A stretch of 64,000 bases of DNA from Betaproteobacteria bacterium. Its GTDB lineage: Bacteria; Pseudomonadota; Gammaproteobacteria; Burkholderiales; Burkholderiaceae_C. The position numbers and the translations under genes are program-made. Below are positions 43,282 through 53,021 of this stretch, piece after piece; positions within the stretch are counted from its first letter, which is position 1, and every line of letters starts with the position of its first letter. The stretch is from assembly GCA_016704535.1 (NCBI GenBank), contig JADIZZ010000003.1:62001-126000 (forward strand), given 5' to 3'. Below the pieces are notes generated by a model. It was not told where the DNA came from. It did not search any database and was given only the letters and a program-made list of their open reading frames with translations.

Positions 43282-45459
43282 CTAGCGGTTCGGCAGGCGT
43301 CGGCACTGCGGGCTCGAACCCGCGTGGTGCTGCCCAGGGCCGTCGGACGCATCTTGCGCATCAGGGCTGTCGGCGGCCCAGGTGCCGCCCAGCAGGCCGG
43401 CCAGGTTCAGCACGGGTGCGCCAACTTCGGCGGCCGCACCGGCAGCGTCGGGCGGTTCCGTCAGCACGACCTGGTCGAAGTGCGCCAGCAACTCGTCGCC
43501 GATGAAGCGCGTGCGCGGCGCGTAGAGATGGCGGTCGCCCCATGCGTGTTGCTGCGTGACGTGGAAGCGCTGCGGCATCCAAAGTGTGAGGCTGTCCTTC
43601 GCGCGGGTCATGCCGACGTATAGCAATCGGCGCTCTTCCTCGATCTCCGTTGCGCGGCCGGTGGCCATGTCGGCCGGCATGCAGCCGTCGACCATTCGCA
43701 GCAGGTGCACGGCGCTCCACTCCTGGCCCTTGGCCGAGTGCAGGGTCGAAAGCACGAGGTAGTCGTCGTCGCGGTGCGGCGGGCTGGCTTCGTCGCCAGT
43801 GGCGGCGGGCGGGTCTAGCGTGAGCTCGGTGACGAAGCGGCTGCGGCTGCCGTGGCCGTTCGAGAGGCGCAGCAGGGTGTCGAGGTCGCCGCGGCGCACG
43901 CGAGCGTCGTCGTAGAGGCGTTCCAGGTGCGTCTGGTACCAGGCGATGGCCAACGCCAAGTCGGCTGGCCAGGCGGCTGCATCGCGCAGCTGGTGCATCA
44001 GCGCTGCCAGCGCCGCCCAGCCGGCGCGGGCCGCAGGCGGCGGCTTGAAGCCGGCAAGATCGGCGCCGCCGTCCAGCAAGCGCGCAATGCTGGCCGGCCC
44101 CAGCCCCGGCACCAGTCGCGCGCAGCGTGCCGCGGCGCCGCGCGCGGTCGGATTGTCGGCCCAGCGCAGCACGGCCAGCACGTCCTTGACATGCGCCGCT
44201 TCGAGGAAACGCAGGCCGCCGTACTTCACGAAGGGCACCTGCCGCCGTACGAGCTCGAGCTCCAGCGCCGCGCTGTGCGTCGCGGTGCGGAAGAGAACGG
44301 CCTGGCGGCGCAGCAGGATGCCGGCTTCGCGTTCGGCGAGCACCGCATCGGCCACGCCACGCGCCTCGGCGGCTTCGTCGGCCACGGTGACGATGCGCGG
44401 GCGCAGGCCGTCGGCGCGGTGGCTGCGCAACTGCAGCGCGTGGCCAACGGCCGCCTGCGCGATGACGGCATTGGCCGCGGCCAGAATGGACGGTGTGCTG
44501 CGGTAGTTCTGTGTCAGCGTGAGCACCTGCGCTGGTGGAGTGCAGCGCGAGGGCAGGGCGCGCAGGTGGCGCGGGTCGGCGCCGCGGAACGCGTAGATGG
44601 CCTGGGCGTCATCGCCCACCGCGGTGAGGCCCTGGCCGCCCGGGCGCAGCGCATGCACGATGTCGGCTTGCAGCGCGTTGACGTCCTGCACCTCGTCGAC
44701 CAGCACGTGGTCGAAGCGCGCGCGCAGCCGGCCCGCGATGGCGGGCGCCTGCAGCAAATGCCACCAGGCCAGCAGCAGGTCGTCGAAGTCCAGGCTGTGC
44801 TGCGCCGCCTTGGCCGCGGCGTAGGTGGCGAAAAGCGGCGCCAGTGCCGCTTCGTGCACGGCGCACCAGGGGTAGTGCTGGCGCAGCACCTCGGCCAGTG
44901 GCGCGCGGGTGTTGATGCAGCGCGAGTGGATGGCCGCGCAGGTGGCGGCCAGCGGGAAGCGCGTGCGGCCGGTGGTTTCGGCCAGGCCCTGGGCTTGGCG
45001 GGCCTGGGCCATGAGGTCCTCGGCGTCGCTGCGGTCGAGCACGGTGAAACCTTCGTTCAGGCCGACATGGCGCGCCTCATCGCGCAGCAGACGTGCTGCC
45101 ACGCTGTGGAAAGTGCCGCACCAGGGCAGGCGGGGTGGCGCCACCGATGCCGGCAATCCCGCCAGGCGATGCAGCAGCCGTCCGGCGCGCGCAGCCATCT
45201 CGCCCGCAGCGCGGCGCGAAAAGGTGATGAGCAGCAGGCGCTGAGGGTCGGCACCTTGCTGCACCAGCCATGCCACGCGCGCCGCCAGCGTGCCGGTCTT
45301 GCCGGTGCCGGCGCCGGCCAGCACGAGCAAGGCGCAGTCTTGGGGCGGGTGCGTTGCGGCGGCGCGCTGTTCGGGACTCAGGTCGGCCAGCGCGGCGAGG
45401 TCGGTCGCGGTGGGGGTGGCGGGCAAGGGGCGGGCTGGGGCCAGAGTCGTGGCGGGCAT
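43282..45459 (-). CDS. UvrD/Rep-type ATP-dependent DNA helicase
   Basis: About 725 residues of superfamily 1A. Motif I is AGAGTGKT (near 48); also present are ITFSRRAAGEM, DEVQDVNALQ (motif II), GDDAQAIYAFRGAD (III), LTQNYRS (IV), STLHSAKGQEW (V) and LLYVGMTRAKDSL (VI). It unwinds DNA 3' to 5' and is probably a repair helicase. It is a little longer than UvrD, with a Pro/Ala-rich N-terminus and a tail. The ATG at 45459 (MPATTLAP) is preferred over the more distant upstream ATG. Confidence 0.88.
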   Translation of the reverse strand: MPATTLAPARPLPATPTATDLAALADLSPEQRAAATHPPQDCALLVLAGAGTGKTGTLAARVAWLVQQGADPQRLLLITFSRRAAGEMAARAGRLLHRLAGLPASVAPPRLPWCGTFHSVAARLLRDEARHVGLNEGFTVLDRSDAEDLMAQARQAQGLAETTGRTRFPLAATCAAIHSRCINTRAPLAEVLRQHYPWCAVHEAALAPLFATYAAAKAAQHSLDFDDLLLAWWHLLQAPAIAGRLRARFDHVLVDEVQDVNALQADIVHALRPGGQGLTAVGDDAQAIYAFRGADPRHLRALPSRCTPPAQVLTLTQNYRSTPSILAAANAVIAQAAVGHALQLRSHRADGLRPRIVTVADEAAEARGVADAVLAEREAGILLRRQAVLFRTATHSAALELELVRRQVPFVKYGGLRFLEAAHVKDVLAVLRWADNPTARGAAARCARLVPGLGPASIARLLDGGADLAGFKPPPAARAGWAALAALMHQLRDAAAWPADLALAIAWYQTHLERLYDDARVRRGDLDTLLRLSNGHGSRSRFVTELTLDPPAATGDEASPPHRDDDYLVLSTLHSAKGQEWSAVHLLRMVDGCMPADMATGRATEIEEERRLLYVGMTRAKDSLTLWMPQRFHVTQQHAWGDRHLYAPRTRFIGDELLAHFDQVVLTEPPDAAGAAAEVGAPVLNLAGLLGGTWAADSPDAQDASDGPGQHHAGSSPQCRRLPNR

Positions 45460-45510
45460 GCCGTACTGTATGTCCGTCCAGCGCGAAAGCAATCCGCGTT
45501 GGCTCTGAGA

Positions 45511-45587
45511 TGGCCTGCCCGGCAGGACTCGAACCTGCGACCCCCAGCTTAGAAGGCTGGTGCTCTATCCAGTTGAGCTACGGGCAG
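45511..45587 (-). tRNA. tRNA-Arg (TCT)
   Basis: 77 nt on the minus strand. The acceptor CTGCCCG pairs with CGGGCAG, the discriminator is G and CCA is encoded. Anticodon stem CCAGC/GCTGG holds loop CTTCTAA with anticodon TCT; the T-arm is GCAGG-TTCGAGT-CCTGC. Confidence 0.96.
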
Positions 45588-45638
45588 CTGCGCACTGCGC
45601 GCGATTCTAGGAGCCGCCCGCCGGCCCGCACGGGCGTT

Positions 45639-46331
45639 TCAGCGCGCCTGGTACTGAGTCTTGCCGAACAGCATTTCGCGCGCCTTGTCGTCGGTGACAG
45701 GCTTGCGCAGGTCGGCCAGCACCTCGACGCCGCGCATCACGGCCGGTCGCGCGGCAATCTCGTCGAACCAGCCCTTCAGGTGCGGATAGTCGACCCAGGC
45801 TATGCCCTGGTTCTTCCAACTGCGCAGCCAGGGGAAGATGGCGATGTCGGCGATGCTGTATTCGGGCCCGCCGATGTACTTGCTCTTCGCCAGGCGTTTG
45901 TTCATGACGCCGTACAGCCGCTTGGCCTCGTTCGTGTAGCGGTCGATGGCATAGGGGATCTTCTCGGGCGCGTAGATGCGGAAGTGGTGCGCCTGGCCCA
46001 GCATCGGGCCCACGCTGCCCATCTGGAACATCAGCCACTGCAGCACCTCGTATTTCGCGGCCAGCTCGTCGGGCAGGAAGCGGCCGGTCTTGGCGGCCAG
46101 GTAGAGCAGGATGGCACCGCTTTCGAAGAGATGGAGCGGCTTGCCGCCGGGCCCTTCGGGGTCGGTGATGGCGGGGATCTTGTTGTTCGGGCTGATGGCC
46201 AGGAACTCGGGCTTGAATTGGTCGCCGGCACCAATGTCCACGGCATGGGCGCGGTAGGGCAGGCCACACTCCTCGAGCATGATGTGGACCTTGTGGCCAT
46301 TGGGCGTGGCCCACGAATACACTTCGATCAT
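45639..46331 (-). CDS. glutathione S-transferase family protein
   Basis: 230 residues. An N-terminal thioredoxin-like domain (YSWATPNGHKVHIMLEE, NNKIPAI, ESGAILLYLA for the glutathione site) precedes an all-helical C-terminal domain. The TPNG sequence where the catalytic Ser/Tyr/Cys usually sits is characteristic of the YfcG/YghU (Nu, Ure2p-like) group, which has disulfide-bond reductase activity. It is monocistronic, next to tRNA-Arg. Confidence 0.87.
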   Translation of the reverse strand: MIEVYSWATPNGHKVHIMLEECGLPYRAHAVDIGAGDQFKPEFLAISPNNKIPAITDPEGPGGKPLHLFESGAILLYLAAKTGRFLPDELAAKYEVLQWLMFQMGSVGPMLGQAHHFRIYAPEKIPYAIDRYTNEAKRLYGVMNKRLAKSKYIGGPEYSIADIAIFPWLRSWKNQGIAWVDYPHLKGWFDEIAARPAVMRGVEVLADLRKPVTDDKAREMLFGKTQYQAR

Positions 46332-46386
46332 GCTTGCTCCTCAGGTCGAGCCGTCTCCAGGCGACAGTCTCAAGGGACTCTAATCC

Positions 46387-47115
46387 ATGCTTGAAGGCTT
46401 CAAACGCTTGTTCTCGGGTAGCGCGACGCCCCCGGCCGAAGGTTGGGACGGCATCGCGCCCTGGGCCGCTTCCAAGCAGTACTCTTTCCGTGGCGTGCAA
46501 AGCGAGGGCTTCGTCGTCGACGGTCGCCTGGGCGCAACGCCCTGGCGATTGGAATGGGGTCCTTCGCATCGCCCTTACATCGAAGGCCAGGAACTGCGTC
46601 TGCGCGCCGAGCTCGGCCTGGGCTCTCAACTGCAACTGGTGCTGATGAACCGCGCGCTGCAGGAATCGATGGAGAAGGCCGTTTTCGACCAGTACGTCGA
46701 GGGCGTGCAGACTCGCATCGACAACCAGACGCCACCCGAGATGCGCTGGCTGGTGATGTTTCCCAAGCTGCCCGGCACCGACATGCCTCAGCTGCGTGAA
46801 CGCTTCGTCGCCCTGTCCAGCGTCAAGGGTTGGCTCAAGCACTGGCTGGACGGCCCGTTGACGCCTGCGCTGGCCGCGCTGCACCTCGACCCCGAGACGC
46901 CTTTCGTGCTGATGATCGGCCGCGGCCGGCTGATGCTGCGCACCGCGCTGAAGGACGCCGACGTGCCCGCGGTGCAGCACTGGGTGCGCCTGTTCGAGAC
47001 TGCGATGCGCGAGGCGAGCCGCGTGGCCAGCGAAGAGGGCGACTCGATCTCGCCGAGCACGCAGCCCAGCCTGTGGTCCACCAGCGCGCTGCCCGGCGAC
47101 GAACGAGAGAAGTAG
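46387..47115 (+). CDS. conserved hypothetical protein
   Basis: 242 residues, no signal peptide or membrane segment. The composition is that of a soluble globular protein (WRLEWGPSHRPYIEGQELRL, PFVLMIGRGRLMLRT). It has no motif I can name. Divergent from the glutathione transferase gene (56 bp gap), it is probably a Burkholderiales-specific protein. Confidence 0.7.
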   Translation: MLEGFKRLFSGSATPPAEGWDGIAPWAASKQYSFRGVQSEGFVVDGRLGATPWRLEWGPSHRPYIEGQELRLRAELGLGSQLQLVLMNRALQESMEKAVFDQYVEGVQTRIDNQTPPEMRWLVMFPKLPGTDMPQLRERFVALSSVKGWLKHWLDGPLTPALAALHLDPETPFVLMIGRGRLMLRTALKDADVPAVQHWVRLFETAMREASRVASEEGDSISPSTQPSLWSTSALPGDEREK

Positions 47116-47116
47116 T

Positions 47117-47136
47117 CCCGCACGCGTGCGTGCGGG
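47117..47136. terminator. inverted repeat at convergence of hypothetical and acyl-CoA dehydrogenase genes
   Basis: CCCGCACGC and GCGTGCGGG are separated by GT, in the short gap between convergent genes. There is no T-run; possible bidirectional terminator. Confidence 0.4.
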
Positions 47137-47153
47137 CCCCCGCCGCGGCCGCC

Positions 47154-48407
47154 CTACGGCGCCAGCTTGCCGAGCTCGATCTTAGCGATCGCGTTGCGGT
47201 GAACCTCGTCGGGACCGTCGGCGTAACGCAGCGTACGGGCCAGCGTGTAGAAGTAGGCCAAGGGTGTGTCCTGGCACATACCAGCGCCGCCGAAAACCTG
47301 CATCGCCCAATCGGTCACCTGGCAGGCCATGTTCGGCGCCACCACCTTGATCATCGCGATTTCGGCCCTGGCGCTCTTGTTGCCGGCGCGGTCCATCATC
47401 CATGCAGCCTTCAGCGTCAGCAGGCGCGCCTGGTCGATCATGCAGCGCGCCTCGGCGATACGTTCCTGAGTCACCGTCTGCTGCGCGATGGTCTTGCCGA
47501 AGGCGCTGCGGCTGGTGGCGCGTTCGCACATCAGCTTCAGCGCACGCTCGGCCAGGCCGATCAGGCGCATGCAGTGGTGGATGCGCCCGGGCCCCAGGCG
47601 GCCTTGCGCGATCTCGAAGCCGCGGCCTTCGCCGAGCAGGATGTTCGATGCGGGCACACGCACGTTCGTGAAGTCGACCTCCATGTGGCCGTGCGGTGCG
47701 TCGTCGTAGCCGAAGACGCTGAGTGGTCGAAGCACCTTCACACCCGGGGTATTCGCAGGCACCAGGATCATGCTCTGCTGCGCATGGCGCGGCGCTGTGT
47801 GGTCGGTCTTTCCCATGAAGATGTAGATCGCGCAGCGCGGATCGCCGGCGCCGCTGGTCCACCACTTGCGGCCGTTGATGACGTACTCGTCGCCGTCACG
47901 ACGGATGTCGGCCTCGATGTTGGTGGCGTCGGACGACGCCACCGCCGGCTCGGTCATCGCGAAGGCGCTGCGGATCCTGCCGTCCAGCAGGGGTTCGAGC
48001 CAGTGCTGCTTCTGTTCGACGCTGCCGTAACGCGCGATGGTCTCCATGTTGCCGGTGTCGGGCGCCGAACAGTTGAAGGCCTCGCTGCTCCAGGGCACGG
48101 CGCCCATGATCTCGGCCAGCGGCGCGTAGTCCTGGTTGGACAGGCCGAAGCCGAATTCGCTGTCGGCCTCGGCCCGCGAATGCGAGCCGTCGGCAGACGG
48201 CGGCAGGAACAAGTTCCACAGCCCGGCGGCGCGCGCCTTGGGCTTCAGGTTCTCGATGACCTGCAGCGGCGTCCAGCGTCGGCCGGCCTGCGTGTTGGCG
48301 TCGATCTCGGCCGCCCACGCGGCCTCGGCCGGATAGACATGCTCGGCCATGAAGGCGTTCAGGCGCGCCTGCAGGTCCTGCGTGCGCGGGGAGTAGCTGA
48401 AGTCCAT
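47154..48407 (-). CDS. acyl-CoA dehydrogenase
   Basis: 417 residues, flavoprotein that oxidises acyl-CoA to enoyl-CoA. AFAMTEPAVASSDATN and the WWTSGAGDPRC strand form the flavin/substrate pocket. The C-terminal QVFGGAGMCQDTPLA and TLRYADGPDEVH match the ACAD10/11-like branch. The phosphotransferase gene upstream on the same strand, 45 bp away, is the usual partner, since the two domains are fused in animal ACAD10 and ACAD11. Confidence 0.92.
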   Translation of the reverse strand: MDFSYSPRTQDLQARLNAFMAEHVYPAEAAWAAEIDANTQAGRRWTPLQVIENLKPKARAAGLWNLFLPPSADGSHSRAEADSEFGFGLSNQDYAPLAEIMGAVPWSSEAFNCSAPDTGNMETIARYGSVEQKQHWLEPLLDGRIRSAFAMTEPAVASSDATNIEADIRRDGDEYVINGRKWWTSGAGDPRCAIYIFMGKTDHTAPRHAQQSMILVPANTPGVKVLRPLSVFGYDDAPHGHMEVDFTNVRVPASNILLGEGRGFEIAQGRLGPGRIHHCMRLIGLAERALKLMCERATSRSAFGKTIAQQTVTQERIAEARCMIDQARLLTLKAAWMMDRAGNKSARAEIAMIKVVAPNMACQVTDWAMQVFGGAGMCQDTPLAYFYTLARTLRYADGPDEVHRNAIAKIELGKLAP

Positions 48408-48452
48408 GTCTTGCTCCGTTCGTCGTTGTCGTGAGTGCGCCGTCGCGGCGGT

Positions 48453-49553
48453 TCAGCCCGTGCTGGCGTCGTGCCTGCGCGCGAAGCCCCAGGCCATTTG
48501 TGCCAGCTTGCGCGTGGCTGCGCCGGTGGCGCGCGCCTGCGCGCTGGAGGCGATGCCGTCGACCACCCGCCGCGCGATCCCCTGCGTGATGCTGGCCAGC
48601 CGGAACAGGTTGTAGGCGAGGTAGAAGTTCCACTCCGCCGCCAGCGCGGCGGGGTCGCTGCGGCCAGTTCGTTCGCAATACCGACGGATGTAGTCCGTCT
48701 CGGCCGGGATGCCCAGGGCGGGCAGGTCGAGCCCGGCAATGCCGCGGAACACCCCGGGCGGAATGTGCCAGGCCATGCAGTGGTAGCTGAAGTCGGCCAG
48801 CGGGTGGCCCAGCGTCGAAAGCTCCCAGTCGAGAACGGCGATGACGCGCGGCTCGATCGCGTGGAAGATCAGGTTGTCGAGCCTGAAGTCGCCGTGCACG
48901 ATGGCTGGTGCTGCGGTGTCGCGCGCGCCTGCGGGCAGGTGGGTGGGCAGCCAGTCGATCAGGTGGTCCATCTCGGTGATCGTCTCGGTCACCGAGGCCA
49001 GGTACTGCTTGCTCCAGCGGCCGATCTGGCGCTCGAAGTAGTTGCCGGGTTTGCCATAGTCGGCCAAGCCGACGGCGGCGACGTCCACCCCGTGCAGCGC
49101 GGCGATCACGCGGTTCATCTCGTCGTAGATGGCGCCGCGTTCGGCAAGGCTCATGCCGGGGAGCGACTGGTCCCAAAGCACGCGCCCATCCATGAAGTCC
49201 ATGACGTAGAAGGCGCGGCCGATGACGGCCTCGTCCTCGCACAGCAACTGCATGCGTGGCACTGGAACCGCCTGCCCGGGGTCTGCCGAAAGCGCCGCCA
49301 TGACGCGGAATTCGCGCTCGATGGCGTGCGCCGAGGGCAACAGCTTCGCTGCGGGGCCGGGCTTCGTGCGCAATACATAGGCGCGGCCGGGCGTGATCAG
49401 CTTGTAGGTCGGGTTCGACTGGCCGCCCTTGAACTGTTCCACTGTCAACGGCCCGGCGAACCCGCTCAGCGCATGTCGCAAGAACTCCTGCAGCGCGGCC
49501 GCGTCGAAGGCGTGGGTCTCCGCCACGCGTTGGGTGCCTGTGTAGTGCTCCAT
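48453..49553 (-). CDS. phosphotransferase family protein (aminoglycoside phosphotransferase-like)
   Basis: 366 residues of the kinase-like fold with the catalytic VHGDFRLDNLIFH and the metal site in DWELSTLGHPLADF. It resembles the N-terminal domain of ACAD11, which phosphorylates 4-hydroxyacyl-CoA so that the dehydrogenase partner can remove it. Adjacent order suggests the same pathway here. It is not likely to be a true antibiotic resistance gene. Confidence 0.87.
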   Translation of the reverse strand: MEHYTGTQRVAETHAFDAAALQEFLRHALSGFAGPLTVEQFKGGQSNPTYKLITPGRAYVLRTKPGPAAKLLPSAHAIEREFRVMAALSADPGQAVPVPRMQLLCEDEAVIGRAFYVMDFMDGRVLWDQSLPGMSLAERGAIYDEMNRVIAALHGVDVAAVGLADYGKPGNYFERQIGRWSKQYLASVTETITEMDHLIDWLPTHLPAGARDTAAPAIVHGDFRLDNLIFHAIEPRVIAVLDWELSTLGHPLADFSYHCMAWHIPPGVFRGIAGLDLPALGIPAETDYIRRYCERTGRSDPAALAAEWNFYLAYNLFRLASITQGIARRVVDGIASSAQARATGAATRKLAQMAWGFARRHDASTG

Positions 49554-49721
49554 GACTTCAGTCCTTGCGGCTCAATGCGCGCCGACGACGCGGCTGCCCT
49601 GCAGTTTTCGGGGGGCGGTCAATGGCTCCGGATGGCCATCAGTTCCATTCGCGCTGACCGCGCCGGCGTGGCAGGAACCACGAAATGCGGCATGTACGCC
49701 GAAACGAGTGGGAAGTAGCAC

Positions 49722-51812
49722 ATGCTAGAGTGCCTTCGAATCGTGACACCTTGTTTCAAGCTTACCGACTGCCAGTCCAGCACGTTACGCTGGATGTTCC
49801 GCTTTTGCGCGGGCATCGCCGCCGCAGCCGCGCTCGTCCCGGCCTACGCAGCCGGTCTGGCTGGCGGCAGTTCCGCCGTACTGGGCCAGACCTTGGATTT
49901 CCCGGTGCAGGTTCGTTTGGAAGCGGACGAATTGCTTACCCCCGAATGCCTGGCCGCTGAAGTGACGCTGGGCGACCGTCGGCTGCCGGCGGGCCTGGTG
50001 CGAACCGCACTAGAGATGAAGGGGCCGCGGAGTGCGCTTGTGCGCGTGCTGACGACGGTGGCCGTCGATGAGCCCGTGGTTGGCGTGCTGCTCAACGCGA
50101 ATTGCGGTGAGGTGCGCCTGAGTCGGCGGTTTGTCTTGCTTGCCGACCCACCGGTGCTGACGAACGAACCGCAGACCGCGGCGGTGTCCGTTCCGGCCTT
50201 TGCCGCAGTGCCGGTCGACGTGCCTGCCGCCGCCGGCATGGACGGGGCAGCGATTGCCGCACCTGACGGGTCCCCTGTATCGGCTGACACGCCCCCCTTG
50301 GCTCTTGGCGGTGCACCATCTGCCCCCGCCCTGGGGCGCAGTGCGGGTTTGCGACAGGTTGCCGCTGCAGCCTCGGCGCCAGCCACGCGCTCGACTCGGC
50401 GTGCCGAACGGAAATCGGCGGTGCCTCGGGGCCGGGCTGCCCGGCCGGCGCAGCGTGCTCCCGCGCCCGCCGCACCGTCACTCGAGGCGACGTCGCGGCT
50501 GCGGCTGGAGCCCGCCGAGTTGCAGCCAGCCACGACAGCCGCTGCCGTCGATAGCGCTTTGGCGGCTGTTACGCAGGCCGCCAGCGCGGCGCGTGCCGCC
50601 GCCTCGGCGGCCTCGGTGGCGGCGGCGCGTGTCGCCAGCCTGGAGGGCGAGGTCGATGGCCTGCGCAAGGAAGCCGCCGCCAGCCGTGAACTGGTCAAGC
50701 AACTGCGCGAACGCCTTGCGCGCGACGACTCATCTGGCCGCTGGACGTGGCCGTTGGTGTCCTTGGCCCTGCTGCTCGCAGTACTGGCGGCCTGGTTAGC
50801 ATGGCGTCTGAATGCCGCGGACCGTACCCGACAGCGGGGATGGCAGACGGCGGCGGCGCCCGCGCCCGCCCCGGCCTCGGAACTGACGCCGAGCAAGCTG
50901 CCGACGGCGCCCATTCCCTTCGTCACCTCGGAGCTCTCGCTGCCCGGCAGCGCCCCGACACGCAATCGCCCGCTGCACGCCTGGCCGGCACCGGCGCCTG
51001 TGGACACGTTGCCGCCGCCGCTGACGGCGACTCGCAATTCGGCCGAGTCGCGACCGGACCCCGATCGCGACTCGGCGATGCAGCGCACCGAGGTGCTGCC
51101 ACCGCAGAGCGCCATCGACGGTGCGGCCGCGCGCGAAGTCTCGGTCGAGGAGTTGATCGACCTCGAGCAACAGGCCGAGTTCTTCGTCGTGCTGGGCCAG
51201 GACGATGCGGCGATCGAATTGCTCGCCGAGCACCTGCGTAACACCGGAGGTGGCAGTCCGCTGCCCTACCTGAAGCTGCTCGAGATCTACCACCGGCGGG
51301 GTGAGAACGAGCACTATGAGCGCATTCGGACGCGCTTCAACCAGCGCTTCAATGCCTACGCGCCGGCGTGGGGGGTCGACCTTCAGGCAGGGCGTTCGTT
51401 GGACAGCTACCCCGGCGTTGTGCCACGCTTGCAGCAGGTTTGGTCACGGCCGCTGGACGCGATGGCCGAACTGGAGGCGCTCCTGTTCGGCAAGTCACAA
51501 GGCCAGCTCTTTGACCTGCCGGCCTACCGGGAGGTGCTGTTCCTGTACTCGCTGGCGCGCGATCTGCTCGACCGGGAAGACAGGCCTGTAGGCAGCGTCG
51601 ACCTGTTGCTGCCCTTGTCCGATGGCGGCGAGTTCGGCAGCACTGCTCCGACCCCCTTCGTCACGGAGATGCCGGACAACGGGACACCGGTCAGGACAGT
51701 GGAGCAGCTCAGCCTGACGCCGTTGGATTTCGATCTGTCGGTAGACACCAGTTCTCCAACGAGCCTGTTCGGAACGCCGGACGGCATGCCCGACCGCCCC
51801 TCGCGGCGCTGA
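49722..51812 (+). CDS. FimV/HubP-like polar assembly protein
   Basis: Up to 696 residues. A secretion signal (FCAGIAAAAALVPAYAAG) precedes a periplasmic FimV-like N-terminal region (LGQTLDFPVQVRLEADE, RRFVLLADPP), a low-complexity Ala/Pro linker, a coiled coil (about 290-335) and one membrane helix (PLVSLALLLAVLAAWLAW, about 345). The cytoplasmic C-terminal part has TPR-like repeats (QAEFFVVLGQDDAAIELLAEHL). No LysM motif was evident. Such proteins organise cell poles and type IV pili. An ATG at 49794 would place the signal peptide directly at the N-terminus. Confidence 0.65.
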   Translation: MLECLRIVTPCFKLTDCQSSTLRWMFRFCAGIAAAAALVPAYAAGLAGGSSAVLGQTLDFPVQVRLEADELLTPECLAAEVTLGDRRLPAGLVRTALEMKGPRSALVRVLTTVAVDEPVVGVLLNANCGEVRLSRRFVLLADPPVLTNEPQTAAVSVPAFAAVPVDVPAAAGMDGAAIAAPDGSPVSADTPPLALGGAPSAPALGRSAGLRQVAAAASAPATRSTRRAERKSAVPRGRAARPAQRAPAPAAPSLEATSRLRLEPAELQPATTAAAVDSALAAVTQAASAARAAASAASVAAARVASLEGEVDGLRKEAAASRELVKQLRERLARDDSSGRWTWPLVSLALLLAVLAAWLAWRLNAADRTRQRGWQTAAAPAPAPASELTPSKLPTAPIPFVTSELSLPGSAPTRNRPLHAWPAPAPVDTLPPPLTATRNSAESRPDPDRDSAMQRTEVLPPQSAIDGAAAREVSVEELIDLEQQAEFFVVLGQDDAAIELLAEHLRNTGGGSPLPYLKLLEIYHRRGENEHYERIRTRFNQRFNAYAPAWGVDLQAGRSLDSYPGVVPRLQQVWSRPLDAMAELEALLFGKSQGQLFDLPAYREVLFLYSLARDLLDREDRPVGSVDLLLPLSDGGEFGSTAPTPFVTEMPDNGTPVRTVEQLSLTPLDFDLSVDTSSPTSLFGTPDGMPDRPSRR

Positions 51813-51852
51813 GGCGCCGTGCGGCGCGCCTGCTCCTGAAACATGACGCGCG

Positions 51853-53013
51853 CTACAAGCGATGCAGGCGCTGGAGTGCCGCGTGAAGGGTCTCGTCTCG
51901 CTTGGCGAAACACAGCCGCGCCAGCCCCTGTTCGAACCCCCCCGCGTAGAAGGCCGACAGCGGAATCGCAGCCACGCCCACTTCGCGCGTGAGCCACAGG
52001 CAGAACTCGGCCTCGGGCAGCTGGCTCACCGCGCTGTAGTCCACCAATTGGAAGTAGCTGCCCTGCGTGTGCAGGGGCCTCAGACGCGTGCGTGCCAGGC
52101 CGTCGCGGAAGAGGTCGCGCTTGCGCTGATAGAAGGCCGGCAGCTCAAGGTGTGGTGCAGCGTTGGCCATGTAACGCGCCAGCGCGTGCTGCATCGGCGT
52201 GTTCACCGTGAAGACGTTGAACTGGTGCACCTTGCGGAATTCGGACGTCAGCGCCGCTGGCGCGGCCACATAGCCCACCTTCCAGCCGGTGACGTGGTAT
52301 GTCTTGCCAAAGCTCGACACGACGAAGGCGCGAGCGGCCAGCGCCGGAATGCTGGCGGCGCTGACATGCGGCACCCCGTCGAAAACCATGTGCTCGTAGA
52401 CCTCGTCGGACAGCAGCAGCGTCTGCGTCGGCGCCAGCAGGTCGGCCAGGTGTTCCATCTCGGCGCGTGTCCACACCGTGGCACTGGGGTTGTGCGGGCT
52501 GTTGACGATGATCAGCCGTGTCTTCGGGTTCAGTGCCGCAGTGATCTTGTCGAAGTCGGGGCGGAAGCTGCCGGGCGTCAGCGGCACGCGCACCACGCGT
52601 CCGCCGGCCAGTTCGATGCTGGGGCCGTAGCTGTCGTAGCAGGGCTCCAGCACGATGACCTCGTCGCCCGGGTGCACGCAGCACAGCACCGCCGTCAGGA
52701 TGGCCTGCGTGGCGCCTGCGGTGATGGTGATCTCGCTCGCCACGTCGTAGTGGTGGCCGTAGAGCGCTTCGACCTTGGCTGCGACGCGCTCACGCAGTGG
52801 CGCCACGCCGGTCATCGGCGGATACTGGTTCAGGCCCTCGCGCATCGCAGCATTGACGTGATCGAGCAGCGCCGGGTCACAGTCGAAATCGGGGAAGCCC
52901 TGACCGAGGTTGACCGCGCCCAGCTCCTGTGCCAATGCGGACATCACGGTGAAGATGGTGGTGCCCACCTCGGGCAGCCGGCTGCGGATCGTGGGCGTCA
53001 GGACGGCGGTCAT
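51853..53013 (-). CDS. PLP-dependent aminotransferase (methionine aminotransferase-like)
   Basis: 386 residues, fold-type I class I/II aminotransferase. NLGQGFPDFDCDP, the SPHNPSATVW pocket and the PLP lysine in SSFGKTYHVTGWKVGY (near 240) are clear. It is closest in pattern to YbdL/MtnE-type enzymes that transaminate methionine or kynurenine. It sits just downstream of the cysB-type regulator on the same strand. Confidence 0.88.
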   Translation of the reverse strand: MTAVLTPTIRSRLPEVGTTIFTVMSALAQELGAVNLGQGFPDFDCDPALLDHVNAAMREGLNQYPPMTGVAPLRERVAAKVEALYGHHYDVASEITITAGATQAILTAVLCCVHPGDEVIVLEPCYDSYGPSIELAGGRVVRVPLTPGSFRPDFDKITAALNPKTRLIIVNSPHNPSATVWTRAEMEHLADLLAPTQTLLLSDEVYEHMVFDGVPHVSAASIPALAARAFVVSSFGKTYHVTGWKVGYVAAPAALTSEFRKVHQFNVFTVNTPMQHALARYMANAAPHLELPAFYQRKRDLFRDGLARTRLRPLHTQGSYFQLVDYSAVSQLPEAEFCLWLTREVGVAAIPLSAFYAGGFEQGLARLCFAKRDETLHAALQRLHRL

Positions 53014-53021
53014 GGCGGGAA

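Noticed and set aside
48453..49553. Aminoglycoside resistance gene
   Set aside because: The fold is APH-like, but linkage to the acyl-CoA dehydrogenase and resemblance to ACAD11 point to lipid catabolism.
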